The notes under the pieces were generated by a model that was not told the DNA's origin, made no database searches, and saw only the letters and a program-made list of their open reading frames with translations. Of a stretch of 64,000 nt of DNA, positions 49,351-59,505 are shown in pieces; positions within the stretch are counted from its first letter, which is position 1; the number at the start of each line of letters is the position of its first letter. A program made the position numbers and the translations under genes. Origin of the DNA: Paenibacillus andongensis (lineage in GTDB: Bacteria; Bacillota; Bacilli; Paenibacillales; NBRC-103111); contig NZ_CP104467.1 of the NCBI RefSeq assembly GCF_025369935.1, forward strand, positions 569,501 through 633,500, given 5' to 3'.

Positions 49351-50037
49351 ATGGGAGTATTTACAAGAATGAAAGATATGACAAAAGCATCAATTCACGA
49401 GGTATTGGATAAAATTGAGGATCCGATCGTTATGTTGAACCAATATTTGCGGGATATGGAGCAAGAAATCGCGCAAGCTGAAGTGACTGTTGCTAGACAA
49501 ATCGCCAATGAGCGCAAGCTGAAACAACGTCTGGAAGAGTCTGTTCGTCTCGTGGCTGACCGTGAAGCCAAAGCTTCCGCAGCAATCAAAAATGGCCAAG
49601 AGGCAATCGCTCGCCAAGCCGTCGAAGAAAAATTGTACCACGAAGATAAAATTGTTGAGTACACTGATCTATATACTGCTTCCAAAGCGCATGCGGATGA
49701 GTTAACACAGCAGCTGCACGAAATGAAAGATGAGTTCTACAAACTGCGTAACAAACGCAACGAGCTTGTGTCCCGCGCTCAACTGGCTAAAGCCAAAAAA
49801 CAAATGGCACAAGTATCCTACAATGGCGTCATCGAAAGCGGCAACGCATCCCGCGGCTTCCAACGTATGGAAGAGAAAATTATCCAATTGGAAGTTGAAG
49901 CGGAAATCGCTCGCAAGCCTTACGTACCAGCAGGTTCAGTAGGCAGCTATACACCTGTTGACGTTGCAAAGCAAGCTAAAGTTGATGAGCAGTTGAATTT
50001 GCTGAAAGAGAAATTAAGCAGCAAAGAAGCCGAGTAA
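49351..50037 (+). CDS. pspA: PspA/IM30-family phage-shock protein (second, LiaH-like)
   Basis: 228 residues, the canonical member: [42 protein letters not shown] and [18 protein letters not shown] are close to Bacillus PspA/LiaH. Starts 3 bases after the pspC stop, in the same operon, and is followed by a terminator. Two PspA paralogues bracketing a PspC suggests hetero-oligomers or specialised roles. Confidence 0.92.
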   Translation: MGVFTRMKDMTKASIHEVLDKIEDPIVMLNQYLRDMEQEIAQAEVTVARQIANERKLKQRLEESVRLVADREAKASAAIKNGQEAIARQAVEEKLYHEDKIVEYTDLYTASKAHADELTQQLHEMKDEFYKLRNKRNELVSRAQLAKAKKQMAQVSYNGVIESGNASRGFQRMEEKIIQLEVEAEIARKPYVPAGSVGSYTPVDVAKQAKVDEQLNLLKEKLSSKEAE

Positions 50038-50053
50038 TGAACGGTGTTTAGTG

Positions 50054-50084
50054 AGAAGCCCCTTTTTGTGAGGGGCTTTTTTGT
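50054..50084 (+). terminator. Terminator after the psp operon
   Basis: AAGCCCC / GGGGCTT stem with TTTTTGTGA loop and TTTT tail. Confidence 0.85.
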
Positions 50085-50228
50085 GTTTTCCAGGGGCTTA
50101 GAGGCTTACAAAATCATAAGATTTTCAACTTTTTTGCAGAGATTTATCCACTCTTTTTCCAGCAGATTACAGATAGAATTAGCACAGGAGCACGAAAGAA
50201 ATGTTAAAACGAAACACGAGGTGAGGTC

Positions 50229-51731
50229 ATGAGTGAAGCTCTGGTCCGGATGGAAGGAATTGAGAAGCATTTTCCTGGTGTGCACGCCCTCCATCAATGT
50301 CGTCTGGAGTTGGCAGCCGGTGAAGTGCATGCGCTTGTTGGCGAGAACGGCGCCGGAAAATCCACGTTAATGAAAATCGCTACGGGTGTCTATCAGAAAG
50401 ATGAAGGCAGAATCATCTTGAAAGGCAAGGAAGTGAACATCCCCAATACGAGAGCGGCTCAGCAGCTTGGCATCTCGATGATTCATCAAGAGCTGAATTT
50501 AATGCCAGATCTGACGATAGCCCAAAATATATTTATAGGGCGAGAGCCGAGGAAGGGAATCAAGCTGTTCGTCGATGATCGGAAGTTGAACGATCAGGCA
50601 CAGCAATTGCTGAACGAAATGAATCTCCAGCTCGATCCGCGCACGAAGGTGTCGGAGCTGACAGTCGCCAAGCAGCAAATGGTGGAAATCGCCAAGGCGT
50701 TGTCATTTCAATCCGAAGTACTCATCATGGATGAGCCGACGGCGGCACTTACCAATGCGGAAATCGAGGATCTGTTTAGGATCATCGAACAATTGCGCGG
50801 GCGGGGGGTAGGCATCGTCTATATTTCTCACCGGATGGAAGAGTTGAAGCGAATTACCGATCGCATCACCGTCATGCGTGACGGCCGCTATATCGATACC
50901 GTGCAGACGAAAGATACGTCCATCGATCAGATCATTGCGATGATGGTTGGTCGTGAACTGTATGTCAGCAATCAGCAGATCGCCATCGGTACTTCAGAGA
51001 CAAGAGTACTCGAGGTTACGAATCTGAACCGCGGTTCTGCTGTGAAAGATGTCACCTTTCATTTGGCAAAAGGTGAGATTCTTGGCTTCGCGGGTCTTAT
51101 GGGAGCCGGTCGTACCGAAGTAGCGAGGGCCATTTTCGGAGCAGATGCGATTGACTCAGGCGACATACGCATCCACGGGCACAAGGTCCAGCTCAAAACC
51201 CCGCATGATGCCGTGAAGCATGGCATCGGTTATTTATCCGAGGATCGTAAACGCTATGGGCTCATGGTGGATATGGATGTGAAGACGAATATCGCCATAG
51301 CCTCTTATCGCAAAGCGAGACGCCTGCTTGGGTGGATGCACGACGGCAAAATTGATCAGTCAGCTTCACACTTTGTGGAAGCGCTTCAAATCAAGACACC
51401 AAGCATTCATCAGCAAGTCAAATTTCTGTCAGGCGGCAATCAACAGAAGGTCGTTATCGGTAAATGGCTGCTTCGAGATTGCGACATTCTCATCTTCGAT
51501 GAGCCCACACGAGGGATCGATGTTGGCGCGAAGACGGAGATTTATAAGCTGCTGGATGAGCTCGCTGCGCAGGGGAAATCGATCATTATGATTTCATCGG
51601 AACTGCCTGAAATATTGCGCATGAGCCACCGCATCATGGTCATGTGTGAAGGGCGCATTACCGGCGAGCTTCGCCAACAGGACGCCACGCAGGAAGCGAT
51701 TATGAAATATGCCACCATGCGAATCAGTTAG
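50229..51731 (+). CDS. Sugar ABC transporter ATPase, RbsA/MglA type
   Basis: 500 residues with two fused ATPase domains. First: Walker [10 protein letters not shown], signature [15 protein letters not shown], Walker [12 protein letters not shown]. Second: GLMGAGRTE in place of a full Walker A, signature [15 protein letters not shown], Walker [14 protein letters not shown]. This split between one strict and one degenerate site is normal for RbsA-type carriers. First gene of the uptake operon; the sugar is not determined. Confidence 0.93.
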   Translation: MSEALVRMEGIEKHFPGVHALHQCRLELAAGEVHALVGENGAGKSTLMKIATGVYQKDEGRIILKGKEVNIPNTRAAQQLGISMIHQELNLMPDLTIAQNIFIGREPRKGIKLFVDDRKLNDQAQQLLNEMNLQLDPRTKVSELTVAKQQMVEIAKALSFQSEVLIMDEPTAALTNAEIEDLFRIIEQLRGRGVGIVYISHRMEELKRITDRITVMRDGRYIDTVQTKDTSIDQIIAMMVGRELYVSNQQIAIGTSETRVLEVTNLNRGSAVKDVTFHLAKGEILGFAGLMGAGRTEVARAIFGADAIDSGDIRIHGHKVQLKTPHDAVKHGIGYLSEDRKRYGLMVDMDVKTNIAIASYRKARRLLGWMHDGKIDQSASHFVEALQIKTPSIHQQVKFLSGGNQQKVVIGKWLLRDCDILIFDEPTRGIDVGAKTEIYKLLDELAAQGKSIIMISSELPEILRMSHRIMVMCEGRITGELRQQDATQEAIMKYATMRIS

Positions 51732-51751
51732 CATAAGTCTTAGGAGGAATC

Positions 51752-52756
51752 ATGATGTCAACATGGCTTGTAGGTAAAAAAATAGTGCCCACGATGTCTG
51801 GGCAAACGGGCGCTGCACAGAAGCTGCTGGCTTTCGCCAGCTTGATTATGCTAGTTATTATCTTCTCGGTATCTTCCAGCAATTTTTTTCAATTCGATAA
51901 CATCGTAGCGATTATGCTTTCAACAGCCGTTATCGGTGTGCTTGCTCTAGGTTCAACGTTCGTTATCATCACCTCGGGGATTGATTTAGCCGTCGGAACG
52001 GTGATGACCTTCTCATCGGTGATGGCGGGAGTCATCATTACAACTTGGCATTTACCGATGCCGCTTGGCATTATCGGGGGCATCGCCACAGGAGCCATTT
52101 GCGGTCTCATCAGCGGGCTGCTCGTGGCGAAGATGAAAATTCCGCCTTTCATTGCCACACTAGCTATGATGATGGTGACCAAAGGACTTTCACTCGTCAT
52201 CTCGGGGACGAAGCCGATCTATTTTAACGATACGCCGGCATTCTCGCAGATTTCGATGGGGTCCATGCTTAATTCGATCATCCCCGGCTTCGAAATTCCT
52301 AACGCGATTCTCGTCTTCTTCGGCGCTGCCGTTATTGCCAGCATTATTCTATCGAGGACGATCATTGGACGCTATAACTTTGCCCTGGGGAGCAATGAAG
52401 AATCCACGAGGCTTTCCGGCGTTAATGTAGACTATTGGAAAATCGTCATCTACTCGCTAACTGGTGTATTCAGCGGGATCGCCGGCATTATGATGGCTTC
52501 CCGTCTCAATTCCGCTCAACCCGCGCTTGGGTCTGGTTATGAGCTGGAGGCAATTGCAGCTGTGGTCATCGGCGGCACTTCCTTAAGTGGGGGCAAAGGT
52601 TCCATTCTCGGAACCGTCATCGGTGCTCTTATCATGAGCGTGCTCACGAATGGGCTGCGTATCTTATCTGTTAAACAAGAGTGGCAGACGGTCATTGTAG
52701 GAGTTGTCGTTGTACTGGCGGTTTACGCTGATATGATGCGGCGCCGCAAGAAATAA
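51752..52756 (+). CDS. Sugar ABC transporter permease, RbsC/MglC type
   Basis: 334 residues with about 8-10 helices and the family segments GIDLAVGTVMTFSSVMAG, FNFALGSNEEATR-like (seen as YNFALGSNEESTRLSGVN), and GYELEAIAAVVIGGTSLSGGKGS. GGAGG ribosome site, 20 bases after the ATPase stop. Forms a homodimer in the membrane with RbsA and receives sugar from the lipoprotein at 52820. Confidence 0.92.
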   Translation: MMSTWLVGKKIVPTMSGQTGAAQKLLAFASLIMLVIIFSVSSSNFFQFDNIVAIMLSTAVIGVLALGSTFVIITSGIDLAVGTVMTFSSVMAGVIITTWHLPMPLGIIGGIATGAICGLISGLLVAKMKIPPFIATLAMMMVTKGLSLVISGTKPIYFNDTPAFSQISMGSMLNSIIPGFEIPNAILVFFGAAVIASIILSRTIIGRYNFALGSNEESTRLSGVNVDYWKIVIYSLTGVFSGIAGIMMASRLNSAQPALGSGYELEAIAAVVIGGTSLSGGKGSILGTVIGALIMSVLTNGLRILSVKQEWQTVIVGVVVVLAVYADMMRRRKK

Positions 52757-52819
52757 ACTTCGGTATTCACTCCAACTCGGAGTCACATACAACAAATTAT
52801 AAGTAAGGGGAGATTAAGA

Positions 52820-53854
52820 TTGCATAAAAGGACAAAGAAATTTGCGGTAGCATCATCGCTATTATTATTAACGACGATTGTACTTGGGGCATGCGGTACC
52901 AAAACGACGGATACGAAAACAGCGGCGACAACGACTGCGCCAGCAGCAGCAACAACTGCAGCGCCTGCTGCAGCAAAATCGGATAAAATTTATATTCCGG
53001 TCATCTCCAAAGGCTTCCAGCACCAATTCTGGCAAGCTGTCAAACAAGGGGCTGAGAAAGCCGCCAAAGAATTTAACGTAGAAATAACGTTCGAAGGTCC
53101 GGAAACAGAGTCACAAGTGGATAAGCAAATTGAAATGCTGCAGGCTGCACTCGGCAAAAAGCCGCAAGCCATCGCTTTCGCCGCGCTGGACAGCAAAGCC
53201 GCTACGCCGCTGCTGGAGAAAGCGAAAGCAGGCAAAATCCCCGTCATCGGCTTTGACTCCGGTGTGGACAGCGACATTCCGGTGACGACCGCCGCCACCG
53301 ATAACAAAGCTGCTGCCGCGTTGGCAGCGGACAAAATGGCATCGCTCATCAGCAACGAGGGCGAGATCGCGCTTGTCGTACATGACCAAACGAGCCGCAC
53401 GGGCATTGATCGCCGGGATGGCTTCACCAATCGGATCAAAGAGAAATATCCGAATATCAAAATTGTGGATACGCAGTACGGCGGAGGCGATCAACTTAAG
53501 TCAACAGACTTGGCCAAAGCCATTATCCAAGCTCATCCGAATATTAAAGGCTTCTTCGGTGCGAACGAGGGATCCGCGATCGGTGTTATCAATGCCGTGA
53601 CAGAACTGAAAAAAGACGGCAAAATCACTATCATTGGCTACGACTCCGGCAAGCAGCAAATGGAAGCGATCCGCAGCGGCAAAATGGCCGGCGCTATTAC
53701 TCAGGATCCGATCGGCATCGGTTACTGGTCAGTGAAAGCAGCGGTTCAATCGATTAAAGGTGAAACTGTTCCCAAGTCGATCGATACAGGCTTCCACTGG
53801 TACGACAAAACGAACATTGATGCTGCTGACATCAAGCCACTGCTTTACGAATAG
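52820..53854 (+). CDS. Sugar-binding lipoprotein, RbsB-like
   Basis: 344 residues; TTG start at 52820 after AAGGGGAG. Lipobox VLGAC (residues about 19-23), then an Ala/Thr linker and a type-I periplasmic-binding fold: IYIPVISKGFQHQFWQAVKQGAEKAA, VIGFDSGVDSD, GIDRRDGFTNRI, GFFGANEGSAIGV, GYDSGKQQMEAI. It delivers the substrate to the permease. Ends in its own terminator at 53861. Confidence 0.92.
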   Translation: MHKRTKKFAVASSLLLLTTIVLGACGTKTTDTKTAATTTAPAAATTAAPAAAKSDKIYIPVISKGFQHQFWQAVKQGAEKAAKEFNVEITFEGPETESQVDKQIEMLQAALGKKPQAIAFAALDSKAATPLLEKAKAGKIPVIGFDSGVDSDIPVTTAATDNKAAAALAADKMASLISNEGEIALVVHDQTSRTGIDRRDGFTNRIKEKYPNIKIVDTQYGGGDQLKSTDLAKAIIQAHPNIKGFFGANEGSAIGVINAVTELKKDGKITIIGYDSGKQQMEAIRSGKMAGAITQDPIGIGYWSVKAAVQSIKGETVPKSIDTGFHWYDKTNIDAADIKPLLYE

Positions 53855-53860
53855 GAAGAA

Positions 53861-53900
53861 AGAGGCTGCGCCCATTCGGGCCAGCCTCTATTGTCTTTTT
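53861..53900 (+). terminator. Terminator after the sugar uptake operon
   Basis: AGAGGCTG / CAGCCTCT stem with a GGGC/GCCC inner part and TTGTCTTTTT tail. Confidence 0.8.
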
Positions 53901-53961
53901 ATGAAACTGCTGTGTACAATACACATAGAGCTTAATTCGATTTCGCCAGAGGTGACCCATA

Positions 53962-55578
53962 ATGTACAAAATCATCCTAATTGACGATGAAGACGAAGTC
54001 AGAGAAGGCATCAAGCGGAAGACGAATTGGGAGGCCTGCGGCTTCCAACTGGTTGGTGATTTCGATAATGGCAGAGATGCCTATGAGGCGCTGGAGAGTC
54101 TGCAGCCGGATGCCGTCATTACAGATATTTGCATGCCGTTCATGGACGGCCTTCAACTGACAGAGTTAATTTCCGCGAATTACCGGGATGTTAAAGTTAT
54201 TATTGTAACCGGTTACGAGGATTTTGATTATGCCAAGCAGGCGATCAAACTCAAGGTCAAAGATTATTTACTGAAACCGATTAACTCCGCAGAGTTTACC
54301 GAATTTCTTTATAAGTTGAGGCTAGAGCTGGATGAGGAGCGCAAACAGCGGGAAGATGTCACCTTTCTCCGTCATCAGTTTCACGAGAGCATGCCGCTTC
54401 TTCGAGAGCGTTTTCTTGAACGGTTAGTTACTTCTTGCATGAGAAAAGATGAAATGGAGCGCAAGTTCCAGATGTTTGGGCTTTCTTTGAACGGTCCTAG
54501 TTTTACGGTACTTGCTCTTGATATTGATGAGTTTCACCGTGAATTCTACAGTGACCCAGTGGCTGAGGAGGAGCTATTACGCTTTGCAGCCTACAACATT
54601 TATCATGAAATCATGGAGAAAGAACAAGGCGGCATCGTATTCAGAACGCGTGATGACAAGCTTGTCGCACTGCTCTGTGGTGATTCGGAAAGAATCGAAT
54701 TGACCTGTCAAACGCTTGCCGAGCATGTGCGGCACAGCATCGAGAAATATTTAAACATGACAGTAACGATGGGAATTGGGCGTACTTACAGCGATCTGCA
54801 AGACCTGTCAAAAGCATTTCAGGAAGCGCTTTCTGCGCTGGATTACCGTTTTTTGCTCGGGAAGAATCGGATCATTTCGATTGGAGACATGGAATTTGGG
54901 AGCAGCCTGGATAATCTGAGTTACATCCATATGGAGAAGAGACTGATTTCCGCCATTAAAACAGGTGAAAAGGCAGTCGTGACGCATACTCTAAAGGATT
55001 GGATCAATGAAATGAAGAATGGCAACTGCTCGATGGATAAGTGCTACGGCAAACTGAATAAACTGCTCGTCGCCTTAATGAATGTATTGGTAGAGACAGG
55101 TTTCGAAGAAGCTGAGGTGCTTGGCGATCATTCTTTCATGCAGCTATATGCGAGGAAAACCTTAGATGATGTGCGGCTCTGGCTTGAACAAATTTGTCTT
55201 GCGCTCGTGGACTTGCTAGCTGAGAAACGTACCAAAGTGTCACAAGCCCAAATGGAAGCCGCGGTCGCCTACATTCAAGCGAATTATGCGGATGAACAGC
55301 TCTCGCTTCAGCAGGTATGCAATCATATTTATATGAGCATGAGCTACTTCAGCGCTTTGTTCAAGCCGCATACGGGCGAGACTTTTGTCGAGTACGTGAC
55401 TCGATACCGTTTGGATAAAGCCAAAGAAATGCTGGCCGCTTCGCAGCTCAAAACCTATGAGTTGGCCGCTAAGGTTGGCTACAGTGATCCGCAATATTTC
55501 AGCGTTATTTTCAAAAGACATACAGGCATGACCCCCAAAGAATTCAGGTCAGCGAGCAAAGGTCAGCCTAGCTTATGA
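53962..55578 (+). CDS. YesN-type response regulator with AraC HTH
   Basis: 538 residues: CheY receiver (IDDEDE pocket, Asp in AVITDICMPFMDG, Lys in LLKPI), a 270-residue middle region, and a C-terminal AraC HTH pair (MSMSYFSALFKPHTGETFVEYVTRYRLDKAKEML, AAKVGYSDPQYFSVIFKRHTGMTPKEFR). Its stop overlaps the kinase ATG by 4 bases. It should activate the sugar ABC operon directly upstream and perhaps its own operon. Confidence 0.92.
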   Translation: MYKIILIDDEDEVREGIKRKTNWEACGFQLVGDFDNGRDAYEALESLQPDAVITDICMPFMDGLQLTELISANYRDVKVIIVTGYEDFDYAKQAIKLKVKDYLLKPINSAEFTEFLYKLRLELDEERKQREDVTFLRHQFHESMPLLRERFLERLVTSCMRKDEMERKFQMFGLSLNGPSFTVLALDIDEFHREFYSDPVAEEELLRFAAYNIYHEIMEKEQGGIVFRTRDDKLVALLCGDSERIELTCQTLAEHVRHSIEKYLNMTVTMGIGRTYSDLQDLSKAFQEALSALDYRFLLGKNRIISIGDMEFGSSLDNLSYIHMEKRLISAIKTGEKAVVTHTLKDWINEMKNGNCSMDKCYGKLNKLLVALMNVLVETGFEEAEVLGDHSFMQLYARKTLDDVRLWLEQICLALVDLLAEKRTKVSQAQMEAAVAYIQANYADEQLSLQQVCNHIYMSMSYFSALFKPHTGETFVEYVTRYRLDKAKEMLAASQLKTYELAAKVGYSDPQYFSVIFKRHTGMTPKEFRSASKGQPSL

Positions 55579-57365
55579 GAACCTGGCGGCGTCCTATTCA
55601 ATTCAAAAGCATTCATACAAAGATTGCACTGGCGTTTTCGTGCTTAATTCTTTGCACAACCATCATCCTAAGTTACAGCGCTTACCGCCTCTCTACGGTG
55701 GCCGTTACGGATACTTCATTAGAATATACCAAACAGCTTATCGAGCAAGTGAATAAAAATATCCAAACCTACATCGGCAACATGGAAAGTATATCTGCAC
55801 TATCGCTGAGCAACGCTGATCTGAAACGATACTTGGCTTTGAAGAACCCGAAGGAGGCAAAGGGTGAGCAGCTGGCCAGTCAGATTAGCAGTTATTTTCA
55901 TGACATTGTTGCTTCTCGAAATGATATCGCTTCCATCGTATTTGCGGGCTCCAATGGCGCCGTCGTATCGGAACGCATGGATGCAAATTTCAAATCATAT
56001 GCCGAATTAATTACGCAAGAGTGGTACAGCAAGGCGAATAGAGACAATGGCGACGTGGCCATTTCTCCCTCACACGTTCAGCATCTATATAAGGATGAGT
56101 ACAAATGGGTCGTGTCGATCAGCAAGCAGATGCCAAACCCGTTGCCTGGAGCGGCAAGCGGTGTTCTATTGGTCGATCTGAACTATAACGTCATTAATGA
56201 TTTATGCAACCAAATTCAGCTGGGGCAAAGAGGGTACGTCTTCATACTCGATCAAGCAGGCGATCTGATTTATCATCCTCAGCAGCAGCTTATCTATTCC
56301 GGGCTAAAATCAGAGGATATTCCCACTCTTTTGCAGGCGAAGGACAGCACGTTCCATACGCAAGAAAATGAGCAAAGCAAAATCTACACCGTCCGTACAA
56401 CGAAATTTGGCTGGAAAATTGTTGGAGTTACTTACGCCGGGGATCTAAGCGGAAATAAGAAAGACATGCAGCTGACATCGGCGATGTGGGGCGGTATTTC
56501 GTTAATCATTGCCTTAACGATCTCCATTTTGCTTTCTATCACCCTAACCAAGCCGATTAAACAACTGGAAGTCCATATGAAGCAGGTGGAAAAAGGGAAC
56601 TTCGACATTCGCGTCGATGTAGAAGGTGCGAATGAGATTAGTAAACTATCGCGTACCTTTAATTTAATGATTAGCAAGATCAAAGAGCTCATGAATCAAA
56701 CTTTGAAAGATCAGGAAGTCAAACGAATAAGTGAGCTGAAAGCGCTGCAAGCGCAGATTCAGCCACATTTTCTGTACAATACACTGGATTCTATCATTTG
56801 GATGGCTGAAATGGGGAAAGTGGATGAAGTGGTTACGATGACTTCGGCCTTGTCCAAGCTTCTCCGTTCAAGCATTAGCAAAGGGGAGGAACTCATTCCA
56901 ATTGCGGTTGAATTGGAGCATATTCAGAACTATTTGACGATTCAGAACATCCGTTATCGGAATAAATTTACGTACGCGGTCGACGTAGAATCAGACATTT
57001 TAAGCCATCAAATATTGAAAATTATTTTGCAACCCTTGGTCGAGAATGCCATATACCATGGAATGAAACATCTGCCGGAACGCGGTCATATACGCATCAC
57101 GGGACGCAGGATTGAAGGGGTTATCGAGCTCAAGGTGATGGATAACGGTGTTGGGATGAGCGAGGAGAGATTGAAAACGTTGATGCTCAAAACACGCCAA
57201 ACAGAGTCAGGCAAAGGCTTCGGTTTGCACAACGTGAATCACCGCATTCAGCTTTACTTCGGGGAGCTGTACGGATTGCATTTTGAGAGTGAACTGGAAG
57301 AGGGTACGACGGTAACCGTACGTATTCCGGCCATACCTCCAATCTATAACGATAGTGAGAATTGA
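55575..57365 (+). CDS. YesM-type sensor histidine kinase
   Basis: 596 residues: TM1 about 16-37, a dCache-like extracytoplasmic domain (about 40-295), TM2 about 300-322, HAMP, then the His_kinase domain with QAQIQPHFLYNTLDSIIW (phospho-acceptor His) and HATPase motifs MDNGVGMSEE and GKGFGLHNVNHRI. This is the partner of the YesN regulator. The following sugar-binding protein probably relays the signal to its sensor domain. Confidence 0.92.
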   Translation: MRTWRRPIQFKSIHTKIALAFSCLILCTTIILSYSAYRLSTVAVTDTSLEYTKQLIEQVNKNIQTYIGNMESISALSLSNADLKRYLALKNPKEAKGEQLASQISSYFHDIVASRNDIASIVFAGSNGAVVSERMDANFKSYAELITQEWYSKANRDNGDVAISPSHVQHLYKDEYKWVVSISKQMPNPLPGAASGVLLVDLNYNVINDLCNQIQLGQRGYVFILDQAGDLIYHPQQQLIYSGLKSEDIPTLLQAKDSTFHTQENEQSKIYTVRTTKFGWKIVGVTYAGDLSGNKKDMQLTSAMWGGISLIIALTISILLSITLTKPIKQLEVHMKQVEKGNFDIRVDVEGANEISKLSRTFNLMISKIKELMNQTLKDQEVKRISELKALQAQIQPHFLYNTLDSIIWMAEMGKVDEVVTMTSALSKLLRSSISKGEELIPIAVELEHIQNYLTIQNIRYRNKFTYAVDVESDILSHQILKIILQPLVENAIYHGMKHLPERGHIRITGRRIEGVIELKVMDNGVGMSEERLKTLMLKTRQTESGKGFGLHNVNHRIQLYFGELYGLHFESELEEGTTVTVRIPAIPPIYNDSEN

Positions 57366-57374
57366 GGTGTGAAG

Positions 57375-58355
57375 TTGAAAATTAGAGCAAGCTACGCAGC
57401 GATTGCCGTCATAGTGGTCCTGCTCATGACGACTGCGTATCTCTTCGTTTCAAAGGGGATGGAGGCAAAGGACAGGCCGATTATTCTCATTCCCAAGACG
57501 ATCAATCCTCACGTGGAATTTTGGCGGGTTTTGAACCAAGGCGTGACTGCAGCGGCCAAAGAGTACAATATTGGGGTGAAAGTGATGGGTCCGCCTTCCG
57601 AGTCCGACATCGAGGAGCAGATCAAGTTGGTGGAAGAGGCGATCGCATTGAAGCCGAAAGCCATTATTTTAGCGGCAACGGACTATAACAGGTTGGGGCC
57701 AGTTGCTCAAAGAGTGATAGGCTCCGGCATTACGCTAGTTACGGTAGATTCGGGTCTCGAAGGCGGTGTTTCAACCAGTTTGATCGCAACGGATAACTAT
57801 GCCGCAGGGAGCAAGGCAGTGGAAGCGATGAGACGCTATGTACAGGGGCCTGCTACTTATGCAATTGTCAGTTTTGTCAAAAGATCCACTACCCAGCTGG
57901 ATAGGGAGAATGGGGTGCGAGACCATTTGCAAAATGATCCCTCCATCAAGATATTAGACACGTTATATAGTAATGGTTCTGAAGACAAAGCGTACGAGCA
58001 AACGAAGCAGCTCCTTGCCGAACATTCGGATATTCGCGGTATTTTCGGATTGAATGAAGTATCTACGGTCGGGGCTGCGAGGGCTTTAAAAGAGCTTGAT
58101 CCTGAGCATAGCATTAAATTGGTCGGTTTCGATGGCTCAATGAATGAAATTGCATTCCTGGAAGAGGGGACCCTGCAAGCAGCCATTGTGCAAAAACCTT
58201 TTAACATGGGATATTTAGCGGTAAAAACAGCAATTCAGGTTCATAATGGGGAAAAAGTTAAACCAACCATAGATACAGGCTCTGAGGTTATCACGAAAGA
58301 AAATATGTACACCAGAGAAAATCAAAAGCTGCTGTTTCCTTTCGTTGAGAAATAG
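57375..58355 (+). CDS. Membrane-anchored sugar-binding sensor protein (XylFII/RbsB-like)
   Basis: 326 residues from TTG 57375 (GAGGTG, 5-base spacing; GTG 57369 overlaps that site). It has an N-terminal hydrophobic anchor (YAAIAVIVVLLMTTAYLFV) but no lipobox, and a type-I sugar-binding fold (INPHVEFWRVLNQGVTAAA, ATDYNRLGPVAQRV, VDSGLEGGVSTSLIATDN, GLNEVSTVGAARAL). It is a paralogue of the lipoprotein at 52820, placed after YesN and YesM. A precedent is the XylFII-LytS-YesN sugar-sensing trio of Clostridium. I infer that it binds sugar and signals to YesM. Confidence 0.85.
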   Translation: MKIRASYAAIAVIVVLLMTTAYLFVSKGMEAKDRPIILIPKTINPHVEFWRVLNQGVTAAAKEYNIGVKVMGPPSESDIEEQIKLVEEAIALKPKAIILAATDYNRLGPVAQRVIGSGITLVTVDSGLEGGVSTSLIATDNYAAGSKAVEAMRRYVQGPATYAIVSFVKRSTTQLDRENGVRDHLQNDPSIKILDTLYSNGSEDKAYEQTKQLLAEHSDIRGIFGLNEVSTVGAARALKELDPEHSIKLVGFDGSMNEIAFLEEGTLQAAIVQKPFNMGYLAVKTAIQVHNGEKVKPTIDTGSEVITKENMYTRENQKLLFPFVEK

Positions 58356-58372
58356 AATGTGTTTTATTAAGA

Positions 58373-58398
58373 AGCTCCTCCTTGTGGGGGGGCTTTTT
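58373..58398 (+). terminator. Terminator after the sensor operon
   Basis: AGCTCCTCC / GGGGGGGCT-type stem with TTGT loop and TTTTT tail, starting about 17 bases after the stop. Confidence 0.75.
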
Positions 58399-58555
58399 CG
58401 TGTTATTTAGACGAAGAAAACAGCACTTCTACAAATTTCCCGGGAAATATTGGGTTTAATGTCGAAAGCAAAGGAAGCCATAATAAGAACGGATTGTAAT
58501 GACCTGCTGTTCGTGATGAAAAATAAGGTTTCATATCCAAAAGGGGGAACATGAA

Positions 58556-59437
58556 ATGGGCAGCATGATTCGGATAACAGGTGTGCTTGTTACGATCTAT
58601 CTGAGTGGTTCAAGCTTAATTGGATGCTCGACACCAGAATTACATGAAGGGAAGGCACCGAAATCAGTTTCCATCGAAACAGTGCCACTATCACCACCTG
58701 GGACAGGGAGGACAGCCATAGTATCAACAGCGACTCACGTTAACGACGAAATCGTAGAAACACAGCATTTTTACACAGGACCTCAACATATCCCTTCAAC
58801 TGGCAAAATTGCGTACCTTACCTTCGATGACGGTCCCTCAGAAAGTACGAGCAAGATTCTTCATATCTTAAATAAATTCGGTGTCACCGCTACTTTTTTT
58901 GTTGTCGGCGCGGATACGAGCGAGGGGCGCGCGCTTTATAAGCGAATCGTCGCTGAAGGCCATGCCCTAGGGAATCATACATACACCCATGACTATAATC
59001 GTATTTATAAATCCCCTGAAGCTTTCATGAAGGATGTGCGTAGGCTGGATCAGCTCTTGGAGGAAACGGTTGGGTATCGGCCTGATATTTTACGGTTTCC
59101 GGGAGGGTCGAATAATCACTTGAGCTGGAAGCCAGGAGGCAGAGGCATTATGAGTAAAGTAGCTAGCGTGGTGAAAAGGGAGGGTTACCAGTATTTCGAT
59201 TGGAACGTGAGCTCAACCGATGCGGCTGCCCCTGTGCAAGATAGGGAATTGATCATCGATTCCGTACTTAGCGCAAGCCGCGGCAAGAAGAGCATTATTG
59301 TGCTGATGCACGACAACACCTACAAGACGACGACCCTTGAAGCCCTTCCTATTGTGATTAAAAAGCTGCAAGCAGCTGGGTTTCATTTTGAGAAATTAAA
59401 GAAATCTTCATTCACCTTCCAATTCTTGGAACCTTAA
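58556..59437 (+). CDS. Polysaccharide deacetylase lipoprotein (NodB/CE4 family)
   Basis: 293 residues from ATG 58556 with AAAGGGGG upstream. A lipobox (SLIGCS) ends the signal sequence. The NodB domain has all five CE4 motifs: TFDDGPS (catalytic Asp and metal Asp), HTYTHDY (metal His pair in NHTYTH), RFPGGS, a DWNVSS segment and a LMHD final motif. The family removes acetyl groups from N-acetylglucosamine in peptidoglycan or chitin-like polymers. Monocistronic. Confidence 0.92.
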   Translation: MGSMIRITGVLVTIYLSGSSLIGCSTPELHEGKAPKSVSIETVPLSPPGTGRTAIVSTATHVNDEIVETQHFYTGPQHIPSTGKIAYLTFDDGPSESTSKILHILNKFGVTATFFVVGADTSEGRALYKRIVAEGHALGNHTYTHDYNRIYKSPEAFMKDVRRLDQLLEETVGYRPDILRFPGGSNNHLSWKPGGRGIMSKVASVVKREGYQYFDWNVSSTDAAAPVQDRELIIDSVLSASRGKKSIIVLMHDNTYKTTTLEALPIVIKKLQAAGFHFEKLKKSSFTFQFLEP

Positions 59438-59505
59438 CAGTTGCAAGAAGCCTCTTAAATTGATTACGATTAAGGTAATCGAAAAGAGAGAGGCTGGCGC
59501 TATCT

